In this document: piece after piece, positions 48,915 to 61,734 of the stretch | Position numbering within the stretch: the first letter of the stretch is position 1 | How the letters are laid out: each line of letters opens with the position of its first letter | From: Abelmoschus esculentus | Taxonomy: Eukaryota > Streptophyta > Magnoliopsida > Malvales > Malvaceae | Direction of reading: 5' to 3' | Length of the DNA stretch: 64,000 nt | NCBI GenBank assembly: GCA_035048815.1 | Contig: JAUCBN010000055.1 | Coordinates: 3,169,501 to 3,233,500 of the forward strand | Notes under the pieces: model-generated | Databases searched by the model: none | What the model was told of the DNA's origin: nothing | The model's input: the letters and a program-made list of their open reading frames with translations, nothing else | Made by a program: the position numbers and the translations under genes

Positions 48915-49154
48915 AAATTAAATTCTACTGATAAATATCAAAAAATAAATTTAAAGGTATGTATTTAATAACGAGTGTTAAAGTGGATTTCTAATAATAA
49001 AAATAAAGTAAATAAATTTTAAGAATATGTTTATATTAACAAATATTAGAAAAAATCATATCCCTAATAATATGTATTGGACAAAATTAAATTCTTAATA
49101 GTAGATCCTTAATAACAAATATTGGAAGAAAATATTAGACCTCTAATTACGAGT

Positions 49155-49990
49155 ATTAAATTTTTTGTACAAATTAGTCTCGTTTCGTTAAAAATTTGAT
49201 GAAAAACTTACGTGGACGTTAACTTGTTGACTTGGTTATTGAATAGACTTAAATAATTTTTTTATTACAATAACTTTCCATGTCATAGACAATCTACGCC
49301 ATAAATTGAGCTCAAAGGCAAGTTTTCGACAGAGGATGATGTCTCGGGCAAGACTAGTACAGGTTTACTAGCACTCTGCAATTTTGTTAAGGTGCCTACT
49401 AAAACATGTTCTTCGTTGTCATTGAAGAACTTAAAGGTTGACTCAGTTTCAATTAATGAGAAGGAAAAGTGTTTCTGATTTCGAAACTCCCAATGGTCCT
49501 CAAGCCTTAGATTAAGACAACTCCCTGGGAGGTTTCTCCGGTGATATGCTATTATATAAAAGTTTGGATTCAGAACCTGATTCTGAACTTTCTAAAGATT
49601 TGTCTGTTCATTCTTTTGGCTTGGATCACATGTATGCTGTTGAACTAAGTAATGAGCAGCCGAAAAATCTTCTACCTGGGTTAGCGTTACTTCATGATGT
49701 TCTCGTATCAACGTCTAATCTACAAGCACATTTTGAAATCCTTTTTATTGACTTTATTTTTCCTCCGAGAAATTTAAAGCTGAAATTTAGAATAGATAGA
49801 AGAGTTCGAGGATTTCAGGTTTTAAAGGATAATTTTTAGAGTTTGGGGATTGTCCATGACATGAAAAGTTATTGTAATAAAAAAATTATCTAAGTTTACT
49901 CAGCAACCAAGTCAACAGGTTAACGTCCACATAAGCTTTCCGTCAATTTTGTAATGGAACGGAATCAGTTTATATGAAAAATTTAGTCAA
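49155..49990. mobile_element. Long-TIR element enclosing decayed coding-like sequence
   Basis: Arms at about 49155-49292 and 49845-49990 are inverted copies. The best-matched blocks are GTGGACGTTAACTTGTTGAC and ATTTTTTTATTACAATAACT, each with its inverse on the other side. Between them, about 49300-49845 is less AT-rich and coding-like. One frame (about 49302-49480) is open with IELKGKFSTEDDVSG and ends at TGA; another (about 49485-49839) continues through one stop with SLDSEPDSELSKDLSVHSF. This is the layout of a gene-fragment-carrying Mutator-like element (Pack-MULE). I did not find a matching target duplication and cannot name the parent gene. Confidence 0.6.
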
Positions 49991-50718
49991 TGGACCAATT
50001 TATAACATTTGATAGTCAAAAGATTTAAAAGATAATTGAGGTATAATCGAGAGACTATTTACATAGTTTACCATAATAATAACAAAATAAAAATGATCAT
50101 TTTCATTAGGAAAGTAAAGAAAAGAGAAAAAATAAAGGAAAGGGTAATAAAAGGAAAAGTATCACTGCTATTGAATATTGCATCATCTCTTTAACAGTCT
50201 CTCAATAACTCCATCCAAACATTGACATTCATATTATTTCTTGCATGATTACACACAAATGAAAACAATAAAATAAAATCCACCTATAAAACACAAAGAC
50301 AAAAGTATAGGTAGAGACACCAAGAATGACTCTGAATAGGGAACACAAGGATGGACCAATTGGTGGTTAATAGGGCAAGGCTGCCGAGGAAGGACAAAGG
50401 ACAACGCTGGCGCACCTGCTTCGATTACAGTTTTTTTTTTTTCTTCTGTTTACTTGAGTTGAAGCAGGCCGAGGTTGTGAAAATAAACAAAGATTAACAG
50501 ACAGAATGAATGAGGTGGGAGAGGCAGGACAAAATAATGACAATGTGTAAAAAAATTGTACACGTAACTCAGAATGTGTGATGATGCAGGTAGATAGGGT
50601 AGAGAATATGGATATTTGATTGATAGGTAGGTAGTGCTATTAATTTCCTTTAGAATGATGGAGAAGGGATAGTAAATGGCCGCTTTTTCAGCCAGGTTAA
50701 TTGTTGATTGGGTGCTAA
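49991..50718. other. Intergenic and 3' UTR of the pectate lyase gene
   Basis: The sequence from about 50200 rightward is the likely 3' untranslated region of the minus-strand pectate lyase. Near 50041-50072 the minus strand reads GGTAAACTATGTAAATAGTC, similar to termini I associate with plant Mutator-like elements. The corresponding left end is not visible. Confidence 0.45.
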
Positions 50719-52483
50719 CTAGCATTGCCTGCCTCGCCGACAGGGTAGAGCACCGGCATTGGAAGTCATGGCCCCAACCATGGAGGAGGACTTGGCTCCC
50801 AAGCTTGAGGCCCTGGCATAGCTGGCGGAGGCTCCAGCTCCAGATGGAGTGAAATATGCACCATTCAGCAGCAGGTCCCCTTCTGACCTCCAGTTCCAGC
50901 TCTTCCACTTGCCTTGAGCCGTATCCACTCTTTTGGTCACCTCCTTTGCGAATGGGTTCCTGGGAGCTGCATATCGGTTACCCTGGCTGTTTATGGTAGG
51001 ATTTGCACTTCCACCAATGGCATACATTTCCCAGTGAGTGTAGTCGTTGTTGACCACATGAAAATACCCATGCCTACACCTTGGCATTCTCTGGATAAGC
51101 CCCTCCCCGAAATGGTTGTAGGCAATGGTAACTTGCATCTGCTTGTCCCTTGTGTAGGAGTCGCTGTGACCCAGCAAGATCACCTCATTGTGGTGTGTCA
51201 TGTGGTTGTTGGAGATGGTAATGGCGGTTGAGCCCATGACAGCATCAACAAGACCATCAGCACAGTTGGAGAGAGAATTGTGGTCGACCCAGATGTGGCT
51301 GGAGCCGAAGATGGAGATGGCATCGCCGTCGGCCATTGTCCTCCACCCAAAGTGAGAGGGTGAGCTTCTCACCATGGCATTGCCGGTAGGCTTACAGTCA
51401 TGAATGTGGAGACCGTGAACAATCACATTGGTAACGAACTGGATAGTGATACAAGCTCCGTTAGCAATATGGACATTCACCCCACGACCATCAATGGTCT
51501 TAAAGCTGTTGACGAGCAACTCCTGCTTCAGCTTAATAACCATGTCCCTCTTGAAAACAATCCAAAGGGGTTGCTCCTGGATCACAGCATGGCGCAAGGT
51601 CCCGGGCTTGGGGTTAACAGGGTCATCATCGTTAGGATCAGTGACAACATAGAAGCGCCCATCACGTCCACCAATGGCATTCCTTCCGAAACCGATACCA
51701 CAATCCGCAAGTCTCTTGCGGTTCTTGTGCCATTTGGGGTCACAACGCCAACAATCGTCAATAGGGTTACCAGTTCCGCAGGAGAAGTACCCCAACCTCC
51801 TCCTCTCAGTCACATTTTGAATATTCCTGCCATCATATCCATTTCCATTACCAAGCATTATTAGTTTGTCACGGTCTAAGAATTCCAGGCTGGCTGGACC
51901 CAAAACATGTAGTGTTGAGCCGAGGGATGCATGCAATGGATTAAAATAAAAGTGCCATCATCAACAAATAAGACTGTGAATGATTTCGTATCTCCAAAAC
52001 TGCATTTTTGTACTCCCATAAACAAAATCTACACCCCCAAATATTTAGTAACAAATTATAGAGGGACTCACGTGTGGATGATGGTCTGGACCTCGGCTGC
52101 GACGGCCTCTGGGTCATCCACCGCATGCTCATTCAACCTGCCACAAAACAAACGGCTGAGATGACCATTTTTCCTTGGTAATGAGAATTGACAAGGGGGT
52201 GGGGTGGGGGTGAAGCTAGTGCTATGCTTTACCAGGCAGGCACTGTTGAGTTTTTTGAGCTCTGCAGCTTCTCCGTTTCCACATTTCTGTAAAAATAAAT
52301 GAGAATTAAAGAAAATTCAGTGGATACTATGCTTCCTTATTAAATTTAAGGTGAGCAAAACATTTACAGAGAGAGAGAGAGAGACCTGGGAGCTCTGTTG
52401 TTCTGTACAGTGGCATTTGCTCCAACAAGAAACAAAAACAAAAGAGCTAAAGAAGTGAAAACCCAGTTGTTTGAAACCACCAT
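50719..52483 (-). CDS. Pectate lyase (polysaccharide lyase family 1)
   Basis: Secreted wall enzyme that cleaves de-esterified pectin by calcium-dependent beta-elimination. There are four exons: 52483-52386, 52286-52233, 52137-52072 and 51826-50719, all in frame, giving 441 residues. A signal peptide (VFTSLALLFLFLVGANA) is followed by a plant-specific N-terminal stretch (LNEHAVDDPEAVAAEV) and ERRRLGYFSCGTGNPIDDCWRCD. The beta-helix catalytic domain has TIDGRGVNVHI, HIWVDHNSLSNCADGLVDA, a TISNNHMTHHNEVILLGHSD block and the catalytic-region IQRMPRCRHGYFHVVNNDY. The C-terminus ends in the usual Cys-containing tail PCRRGRQC. The first intron starts inside a (CT)n run: donor CAG/GTCTCT gives the form above, while GTAAAT 18 bases further (exon 1 to 52368) keeps the frame and adds six residues. 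The long exon by itself opens further upstream to 51936, but that part is intron. Confidence 0.93.
52366..52385. repeat. (GA/CT)n microsatellite at the first pectate lyase splice donor
   Basis: About nine GA dinucleotides on the + strand, directly next to the exon 1 end. Length changes here would move the two competing donors relative to each other. Confidence 0.85.
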
Positions 52484-52648
52484 TGCAACTTTCTTCGTTT
52501 CTTAAAAGCCTTCTCACTATCCAAACAGACAACCAAGAACACGGAGGAAAATTAAAAATGAAAGAATATGGAAAACTGAGAGAGAAGCCAAGAAATGGAA
52601 AGGAAGGAGAACCGGGGAGAGTCAGAGTACAGGCTCCAAGAAAACGGA

Positions 52649-52655
52649 TTTTATA
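52649..52655 (-). promoter_or_regulatory. Probable TATA box of the pectate lyase gene
   Basis: TATAAAA on the minus strand lies 166 bases before the start codon, in a less AT-rich context than the flanking intergenic DNA. Confidence 0.65.
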
Positions 52656-52659
52656 GAGC

Positions 52660-55443
52660 CACGAGCAAAAAGAAGAAAAACGACGATAATTAAACTATAA
52701 AACTTAATCTTTGAATAAGTGGAAAATTTTCATATAGATGTTTAAAGTATTATTTAAAAAAAATAGATAACTTTAAATTTTTTTGTTATATATTATTTTT
52801 TAATTTTCATATAAAATTTTTTATATTTTTTTACAAATTATTAACATTTTTTAAAAAATTAAAAATTTGAATTTTTTTATTAAAAAAAGCTCATATCTTT
52901 AAATTTCTTCATTACCACCTTCGAACACCGATCCCCGTCATAACAATGAGGTATCATTCTCTCGTTATACGAATTGTAAATTCAATTCCTTATTCGCCCA
53001 TACTTTGTTTATCGTTTGATTGAAGATTTCATATTCGATGTTTATAATTCGTTTGATTGTTTGTTCATCAATTTTTGATATAAGGTTGAATTATCGGTTA
53101 TGAATTTTGACATAAAAATAATTAATTGACGAGGGTTGAATCGACGATTAAACGAGAGAAATTTATGAATTTAAAGATTTAAGGTTAAATTTTATTTTTT
53201 GAAAATCATTTTTTAAGATTTTTGTATAAAATTAAAGATGTAAGAAATTTTTAAATAAAAAAATAAAAACAAGTCATATTTTAATTAAATAATAAAAAAA
53301 TTTAACATCTATTATATATATATTTTTTATTTAGCTAATAGTGATTATAATAGTATTTTTTAAAAGATAATCTCAACCGTTTGACATTGATCGCTCAATA
53401 ACTTTTGTTGTAATTAATGATGCTCAAACCCGTGATATCAATCGTTTCGTTAATCACTTAAACTAAAAATAACCCGTCACCCAACCCCGCTGTCTGTCTG
53501 CCACGTCAGATATTACGGGAGTACGGTGATAGGAAACAAAATGTCACAGTTTCCTGCTGAATTTGCGGCATTAATTAAAATGTTCTAAGCAAGCTGAATT
53601 TATTTATAATTAACACTTGTTAGGTCGAACCGAACGGTAAGAGATCCAAAGATTTTTAAACGAAAATTAAATTAAATTCTATTTTTTAAATAAAAAATCA
53701 ATAATAAAATAATTTATTTATTGTTTAGGATTCGATTCGATTCAATTTTAAATATTGTCGGAATAAGATAATTTATAATATTTAAAAAAAATGATTTTTA
53801 TTTCTCCTACCATACCGTGTGCGCCAATCACGGCTATAGCCAAGCCATGGAATGTTGACTCCAACAAGATTCAACTCAAAGGATCCGAGATTGGTATCCT
53901 TTTTCTCACTCTTCACATGGATGTTAGAAATGATAACACCCACATGCAAAGATAATATTTTTTTAAAAAAATATATTTCTTAAAAAAAATTTAATTTTTT
54001 TATTTGGTATAATACTAAAAATATTTGAACGTTTGATTAGATATCTACTTCTACTCGTATTTATTTTTAAAAGATGATTTTTCTATTGTTGAAAAATAAC
54101 TTAATTAACGATAAATAATATAAAATGATAGTGCATGCCAACATAATAATATTATATAAACAAATGTGCCGACTTGACAAAATAATATGTTAATAAAAAC
54201 TTATTTGTAAAATTATTTTTCTGTTAATATGACATTATATCAAGTTATTTAAAATTGTTTATCGTTAATCGATAAATGTATCTAAAGATCTTGAGCTCAA
54301 CCCCAAATACACATTTATTTTATTATTTTTCTAACAACAAAATGACGTTGTTTTGTACTAAATTAAGCTTTAAAACAGTCACACAAAAATAATATCATTA
54401 CGAGTTTACGGTTTTATTATGACTTAATAGCAGAGTGACATAAAACAATTCATAAAGTAAAGTTTACTATTAGATTTAAATAATTTTAAAGTTCAGTAAT
54501 ATTTTAAGTCAATTATGATAGTTTAGTGACATCTAAGGTAATTTATTTTTTTAAAATTATTATAAAATGTTCACTGAACTATATCATGTTATTATAAAAT
54601 AATTATTAAAATCTGTAGTATTAAACTATTATAAAATAGTTTTTAAACTAATCGAAATTTATCATTATTTTATAAGGTATAACTATCATTTTATAATAAT
54701 TAAATAAATTTTATAATCTTTTATAATTTTCAAAATTTCAATGACCAAAAAGATATATTTTTTACTTAGGACTATTTGTGTACTTTACCTTTAATATTTT
54801 CATAAGTCAAATGATTTTTATTTTATTTTTTTAAAAATATAATTAAATAGACAATCTCTCTTCTACGTATAAAATCTGAGATGTTTAAATTACCTTTTAA
54901 TTTTAATATACATTTATCCAAAATAGTAAAATATTAATAAAATTAAAGTTTCACATTAATAATATTTAGTGTTTAAAATTTACTATTATGAAACAAAATA
55001 ATTATTTCTCATAAGTATTTGATTTTACTATAATATTATTTTTATTTTATTAAATGAAAATTTCTTATCTCATACCTAAATATCCATATAACATAAATAA
55101 AGTATGGTTTATTTATAAATAAAGTAGTTCTGAAGTTTTTTTTTAAATAAATTTTCATTTTTAAGGAATAGTTATGACCTTGTTTGGTTAGGGTTGAGAG
55201 AAAAAAATTATTATTATTAATAATATATATGTAACAAATGCAACAGAAGAGTAAAAGATTATATTTGAAGCAACATTTAAAAATTATTTATGACTCCATT
55301 AAAGTAGGAACCATAAATAAATAAATTAAAACAAAATATAAAAGATCAAGAAAAATAATGAATAATATTAGTTTACAATCAATAATAAAACTAATGAAAT
55401 TGGATTATACTACCATTTTTCATATATTCACTATTTATAAGGT
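52660..55443. other. AT-rich intergenic DNA
   Basis: No gene. About 53380-53445 shares TTGATCGCTCAAT and CTCAAACCCGTGA with 26300-26360. A patch at 53470-53600 and one at 53815-53940 are less AT-rich but have no coding frame. Confidence 0.5.
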
Positions 55444-55575
55444 GAGTAATTATAATAGTTGATTAAGGTTGAATATTCGATTTAATCAAATTAAGTTAAG
55501 TTTTTTTTTTAATTTTATGAGTAATTATAATAGTTGGTTCAAGTCAGGTTGAGTATTCGATTTAATCAAGTTAAG
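55444..55575 (+). repeat. 75-bp-period tandem duplication
   Basis: Two copies of a segment starting GAGTAATTATAATAGTTG and ending TTTAATCAA(A/G)TTAAGT, separated by a T-rich linker. Confidence 0.8.
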
Positions 55576-55584
55576 TGTTATTTT

Positions 55585-56100
55585 AAAGGTTAAATACTAG
55601 GATGTTTACTTATGTTTCACTTCATTACAAAGTTAGTCATTGATTATTAAAAACGACCAATAATGTCACTTACGTTTTCAGAGTGTAAACTTTTGGTCAG
55701 TCATTTATTGTTTAAACATTAACGGGAGGCTCATCCGACACAACAAAAAGAAGGATAAGTTACCTAAATAGTCCCTAAACTATTAATTCAATCTTATTTT
55801 GACCTTGTTTTGGTGAAAAAATGTAAATGTGGAGGATTAAATGTATAATTATACAAAAAATTTATTTTGATGATCAAAATAGGATTGAACTAATAATTTA
55901 TGGACTATTTAGGTAATTTATCCTTTTTATTGTGTCAGATCAACCTCACTTTAATGTTTAAAGTCAATAAACGACTGAGTAACCAAAAATTTACACTCCC
56001 AAAAACGTAAGTGACCTTATTGATATTTTTAGTAATTGGTGACCAACTCTATGCTAGAGGGAAACATAAAGAATCATCCTAATAGTTAATACTATTTTTA
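55585..56100. repeat. Foldback element with arms of about 240 bp
   Basis: The left arm (about 55585-55835) and right arm (about 55850-56100) are inverted copies over nearly their whole length. Examples are GTGTAAACTTTTGGTCAGTC against its near-inverse, and GTTACCTAAATAGTCCCTAA against its near-inverse, around a very short loop. It is probably a non-autonomous long-TIR element. No exact target duplication was found. Confidence 0.82.
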
Positions 56101-59100
56101 AAGAAAAATTTTCAGACAAAATATTAATGAGAGTATAAAAGTAAGGAATTGATGACAAGAAAATTGTTTTACCAGAAAATGTACTTGAAGGATTAAATTG
56201 AATAAAATAAAAAATTAATGTATTAAATTAAGAAAAGAATAGATTTATTATAAAAAAATATGAATTAAATTTATATAGATATTCCACAGAGGTAATGGAC
56301 CGTGTGGTTTAAATGTAATAAAAAACTTAAAACAAAAGATGAATTGAATAAATAAAGAAATCATACGAAATAGAGGGACTAAATTAAAAAATATAATTTA
56401 CTTTTAGAAAAAAATAATTGAAGGTACATATATATTTTATAATGATCTAGGAACACATGATTTAAATTTAATAAAAAATAAACATAAATGAAGGAGGAAT
56501 CAAAGAAATAAGGAAATCAATGACCGATGTAAAACAATATTTTTTTGACAAATGTTACTAAATTTTTATTAAATCTATAAAAAATTATAATTACATCGCC
56601 TTCAAGAAGTAAAAAAATTGTATTAAACAATCCAAACATTTTACAACTCAAAAAACAAAGAAAATAAAATTCTCATGGAATTAAGCATACGAATAAAATT
56701 TAGAAGCTTCCTAAATTTTCTTGTCTTTGTCCAAACGAGACGCATAAAGAAGGAAGGAATTGTAGACGATCCAAACTGTCATGTAAAAAGTATCGCTACC
56801 CAAGACTGATTTCATCGGCAAACAACCATCAACCGAGTAAGAATATAACTTTTCAAAAGACCACCGACAAAAAACATAAATCAGAAATTAGCGCCGATTG
56901 AATCAAACCACAAGAGCAGATAAATCAAACCACCGGCAAACAACAATCGATCGCTAAGCTATACTGAAATGTACCACAAGAGCAGATGAATCAAACCACA
57001 AAACGAAAACATGTCACAAAGACAGAAGAAAACATGTCACAAGGACAGAAAGAACATGCTATAAAACAAATATTCTTACTAAAATTGAAAATAAAAATAA
57101 TATATTTATATATCCGGTGGTCGACAACTAATAATAAGATTGATTGTCAACCACCGATCAAAGGAATAGATCAAAGTGAAGAATGATTAGAAATGAAAGA
57201 ATTTTGAAGGAAGAAGAGAACGAATAAGGTTTACTTAAAATTTAATTTTTTGAATTAACAAAATCTCAACTTGGTTTAAACTTAAAAACTAAATCTTTAA
57301 TTAGAGTTGAACTATAATAATTAAATATATATATATATATATATGAATTAAATCAAATTTTATCCATCCTTAAATTCAAGTATTTTTTCTACTATATCCC
57401 ACCACAAAAATAATCACATGTCAAGCTTGTAATGGTTAGAATACCATAAAAACAAAATAACGATTCTAATGGGAGATATTATATTAATAGTGAAATTAAA
57501 ATTTAGGTTTTGAAATCGACATTTTTAAAATATGGGTATCATATTAGAAGATTTATCAAAGTTTAAGGGCCATTTATGATATTATCTTTTTTTGTTTTGC
57601 ATTTTCCTATATTATTATTAATCCATAAAACATGGAAGGATTTTGAAGCATTCACGGGATAGGATCATTTTCAGCCTATTGAACGGATGATATAAATATA
57701 TAATTAATCTAATAATTATTAATTAATATGAGAAAAAAAAACTAATTAATTGATTGGCATATCCTTTCCTTGAATCTTGCAGATCCTTGGTATCATATAT
57801 ATTCATAACCTTTTTATGCTCATTTTCCCAACTTCATGTGCACCTTTTTCCATATCTATTTTTTTATTTTATATTTTTAATTGATGCAAAAATTTAAGTG
57901 AGTCTATATTTTTAATTTTTTAGATTTTATGTACTCAATCAATTTTATCATATAGGATTTTATGGACTAAATTCTAAATTAAGGGTAAAATTAGAATTTT
58001 TTTAACGCTCTTAGTTTGGGATCGGAATTGTGAGAATAATCCAATTTAATTTTTTATTTTAGAATATAAGAGATCCTCACCTATATTTTAGATTCTAGAT
58101 CAATTTTTACAGTACAGATAGAAGAGCGTCGTGTGCAAGTAGCATTTTCTCTCCAAAATTAACGAGAAAATATTAAAAAGGGAGTACGCCACCAAGTTTT
58201 TGACATAGATTCTAAAATAAACTTTAAACACCTTATTTTTATAAATAAAAACACTAAATAACCTAAAAATCCAAAACTTCCGATTCCTGGACTAGGTGTT
58301 ATAGGTTGTTTAGATTGTGGATTAAAGATTTGAGTTGGATTCAAGATTAAATATGAATTAAATATTTTCGAGAATGTAAAAATATAAATTCTAAAATCAT
58401 TAAATCTTATGCAGATGATTTTAGTAAAAATAATTTTTAAAAATGGAAATTCGACATTTATGTTAGTGACCAAAATATAATGTTTGTAAAACTATTTTTA
58501 GTGTCTGTTTTGATAAAAGATAAAAACTTATAAATTTTAAGGAGTTAATATACCAAGATTTTAAAATATAATTTTTCTCTCAATTAGGATTATTTAAAAT
58601 ATATTTTAATTATTGATTAAAAGAGATTTTAATTAAAGAAAGATAGTTATATCATAAAATCACTTTTTATTTAAGATTTTCTTTTCTTCAGTCAAATACT
58701 ATTTTCTTCAACTAAAATATCAAGTAATGAGTTTTATTTTAAATTGATTTCAACTTATTTTGCGATATCTCATTGAAATCTTTTAATTTTTAAGATTAAA
58801 TTATCTATTTGAAATGACTAATATTTTTTTAACTTGATTTAATGATTTAATTATGGAAATTAGTTAAATCAAAGTTTAATCGATGAAATTGATTGATTTT
58901 TATATAAATTCTATTTTGTTGAGTTTTTGATTGACTTTAATAACGTTTTTGATGTTAAATAATGTTAATCAATGAGTTTTAATGTTAAAATCTCGAAATT
59001 AATTGAATATCTAATTCTCTAGGTTATTTAGATTTGTGTTTTTGGAGAGTTGCGGAGGTTTACTGAATATTAGATATATAAGGATGTTGTAAATAAAATA

Positions 59101-59884
59101 TCATTGAAAACTCTATTTTTGTATGGAAAAAACAAGAGAAGTGAAACCTTATGTTTGAACTAACGCTTTGAAGGCGAGAATATCGTATCAACAAGTAAGG
59201 TTTTACGTGTCGGTGAATGAAATGTGAATTTCAGTATTAAAATAGTTTAAACGTTATTTTAAAAGTTTAATGTAAGCGTGAAAAGCTTATTTAAACTCAT
59301 AAATAAATACGAAGAGATTTCTCTTTTATTTTTTATTGATAAAATTAATTTTATGCACTTGTTTTTAATTATACAATACCTATTGTTTATGCATGATTTT
59401 GAATATATTTTAAATTAGATTTTATCACACGATGGCGATGAATACATTAAAAAAAAATAATGCATGATGTATGTGTCATACGTGTAATGCTTGGTGTAAT
59501 GCATTATAAATGGTTTTGATTGTTTTATATAAAGACAATCATATACATGTTATTAATAAATTATATTGAAATTATATGATTTTAAATATTATCAGATATA
59601 GTTAATCGACCATATAATTTATAATGCATTATTAATAGTCACCTCAGATTTTGAGGGATTTATGTGTACCAAATACTCCATCTTGAGTATCCTAACGATT
59701 AAGGGATTACATGGTACCAAAAACTTTTGTTAGTATATTATGTAACTAATCATTTATGGGTTTGTCATTGTACCTTGATTTTCGATTAAGATTACATGAA
59801 GTATTGAGAGGACACTTGTCGAATTCGTGTATCCAATGTAATATTTTGTAAAGTGAAATTTGATTCAAGCTTAAATATATAAAT
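56101..59884. other. AT-rich intergenic DNA
   Basis: No gene supported. A moderately less AT-rich patch at 56690-57060 contains short repeats (CAAACCACAAGAGCAGAT and AAACATGTCACAAGGACAGA-type units) but no convincing coding frame. A (TA)n run lies at about 57323-57344. The minus-strand frame at 58159-58473 shows no domain I can name. Confidence 0.5.
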
Positions 59885-59885
59885 G

Positions 59886-60170
59886 GAACGTGAACTATTC
59901 ATCTTTTCACAAGTTGGTACAAAGAAAATTTTTGCTCTCAAGTTGGTACCTAAACTAAGAACTTTCTCTAATGTTGGTACGTGAACTACTCATCTTTTCT
60001 CAAGTTGGTACCTAAAAATATTTTCTCTCAAGTTAGTACCTAAACTAAGAACTTTCTTCGATGTTGGTAAATTTTTACTCTCATGTTGGTACCTAAACTA
60101 AGAACTTTCTTTGAAGTTGGTGCCTAAAATTTTTTTACTCTTAAATTGATACCCAAACTTTAATTTCACT
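59886..60170 (+). repeat. Degenerate tandem repeat with GTTGGTACCTAAACTAAGAA units
   Basis: About eight short units built around (A/G)(A/T)GTTGGTACCTAAA, alternating with AACTTTCTTTGA and TTTTTACTCTC linkers. The larger period is 100-110 bp. It lies about 230 bp left of the copia LTR. Confidence 0.75.
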
Positions 60171-60404
60171 GACTATTTGATATTTTTATTAAGAATTTTA
60201 CTCCTTAAAACTTATACATTCTATCAATTTGATCTTAATTAAAAATAATTTAATAAATTTAACTTTTTATATGTGTTATAGTATCATTTGAAAGAAGGAT
60301 ATAAAGTAACTAAAACTAAACCTAAGAATTTAAGGGATTCAAACGTGAGTCTCAAAGCTGAAAACCCTACAAACACTAGCCAGGTTTAATAAAGATTTAG
60401 ATAT

Positions 60405-60663
60405 TGTTAGTTAGTTTTACAGCTGGTAGGTAGTTATAAGATTAATACTTAATATTTTATTATATATACACATGTTACGTTTATATTTGATATATTAGGT
60501 GAAATAATAAAGAATCTCTTTGTTTTCTTTATCTCGATAAGAAGTTTTTTACCCTAATCCCCAAATCCTTCTTCTTTTCTCAAGAACTGCGCTTTGCTTC
60601 TTCTTTTCTGTTCTTCCAATTACAAAAACAATCTTTCTTTTCTTTCAAAACTGCATAAGTTCA
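60405..60663 (+). repeat. 5' LTR of the right-edge copia element
   Basis: The sequence starts TGTTAGTTAG and ends AAGTTCA, right before the primer-binding site. It contains a T/C-rich promoter-like segment. The left boundary is inferred from the TG and the usual LTR size; the other LTR is not in the window. Confidence 0.65.
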
Positions 60664-60665
60664 AT

Positions 60666-61640
60666 ATGGTATCAGAAGGTTATTCCGATTCTCGATCGTC
60701 TGGTGAGCAATCTGGGTTGAAGATGGATGATCCGAACGATGTTTTTTACATACATCCCAACGAAAATCCTGCGTTGGTGCTCACATCTTCCCTTTTAAAT
60801 GGTAGTAATTACCATGGTTGGGCACGCTCTATGAAGATGTCGCTGATTTCTAAAAATAAAATTTAGTTTGTCGATGAAACGATAAAGGCCCCTTTGGTAG
60901 GTGATTCTACGTTTCCGGCTTGGGTAAAGTGTAATAATCTTGTCTTGTCTTGGTTGCAGAGAGCAATTAATCCGGAAATTGCCCAAAGCGTGATTTGGAT
61001 CGACAATGCGTATGATCTTTGGACGGACCTTTTTGACCGGTTTAATCAAGGTGATTTAGTTCGAATATCGGATTTACTGCAAGATTTTCATTCTTTGCAG
61101 CAGGGTAACCTTTCAGTCACAGCTTTTCATACTCAATTAAAAATTTTGTGGGATGAGTTGTGTAACTTGAGACCTTTATCATCTTGCGATTGCCATGCTG
61201 TGACTTATAGGAAACAAGATTTTCTACTTCGATTTCTTAAGGGGTTAAATGAAAATTTTAGTATTCCGAAGTCACAAATTCTGATGATGAAGCCTCTACC
61301 TTCTATTAACGAAGCCTTTGCTATGGTTATACAACATGAGAGGTCTATTAGTTCGGTTCATGTTAGTGGTGATTCTTCTATTTTTCTGGTAGACAGAGGT
61401 AATAACACAACCGGAAATTCTGCTAGTATTTCTAGGATAGACAATAGAAACCAGAATTTTAGCAACAAAAAGTTTTATTCCAACTCTGGAAATAAACGTC
61501 CTGTTTGTACATATTGTGGAATACTAGGAAACACCATTGATAAGTGTTATCGTAAGCATGGTTTCCCCCTGGTTACAAGAATAAGGGTCCACTTAGCAAG
61601 TCGAATCAAGTTGGTCCTATTGGTTCTGGTCAAGTTTTGA
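60666..61640 (+). pseudogene. Copia gag, broken
   Basis: From ATG 60666 the frame encodes a plant copia gag start (LVLTSSLLNGSNYHGWARSM), then a TAG at 60864-60866 interrupts it. The same frame continues from 60867 with WLQRAINPEIAQSVIW, LWTDLFDRF and the rest of the gag domain. The zinc knuckle near 61510 reads CTYCGILGNTIDKC, with Asn where the zinc-binding His of a CCHC box is expected. About 30 bases past the knuckle the reading frame shifts and the open frame ends at 61640. In an intact copia, gag and pol form one polyprotein. Confidence 0.88.
60667..60677 (+). other. Primer-binding site (initiator tRNA-Met)
   Basis: TGGTATCAGAA matches the tRNA-Met-primed site of many plant copia elements. 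It overlaps the likely gag start codon at 60666. Confidence 0.8.
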
Positions 61641-61734
61641 GTACTGATGTGGATAAAAATGAGCAGCATCCTCTTTCCTTTACTAAAGAGCAATATGAAG
61701 GGTTGTTAAGGTTGTTACATGGGAATATTTTCCT

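Noticed and set aside
50914..51864. Plus-strand open frames over the pectate lyase exon
   Set aside because: They are antisense shadows of a well-supported catalytic domain and show no family likeness.
51827..51936. Upstream ATG of the long pectate lyase exon
   Set aside because: Sequence before the acceptor at 51827 is intron. Three upstream exons supply the signal peptide and N-terminus.
58159..58473. 104-codon minus-strand frame
   Set aside because: No recognisable domain, AT-biased residues, and no promoter or splice evidence. It may be a decayed repeat.
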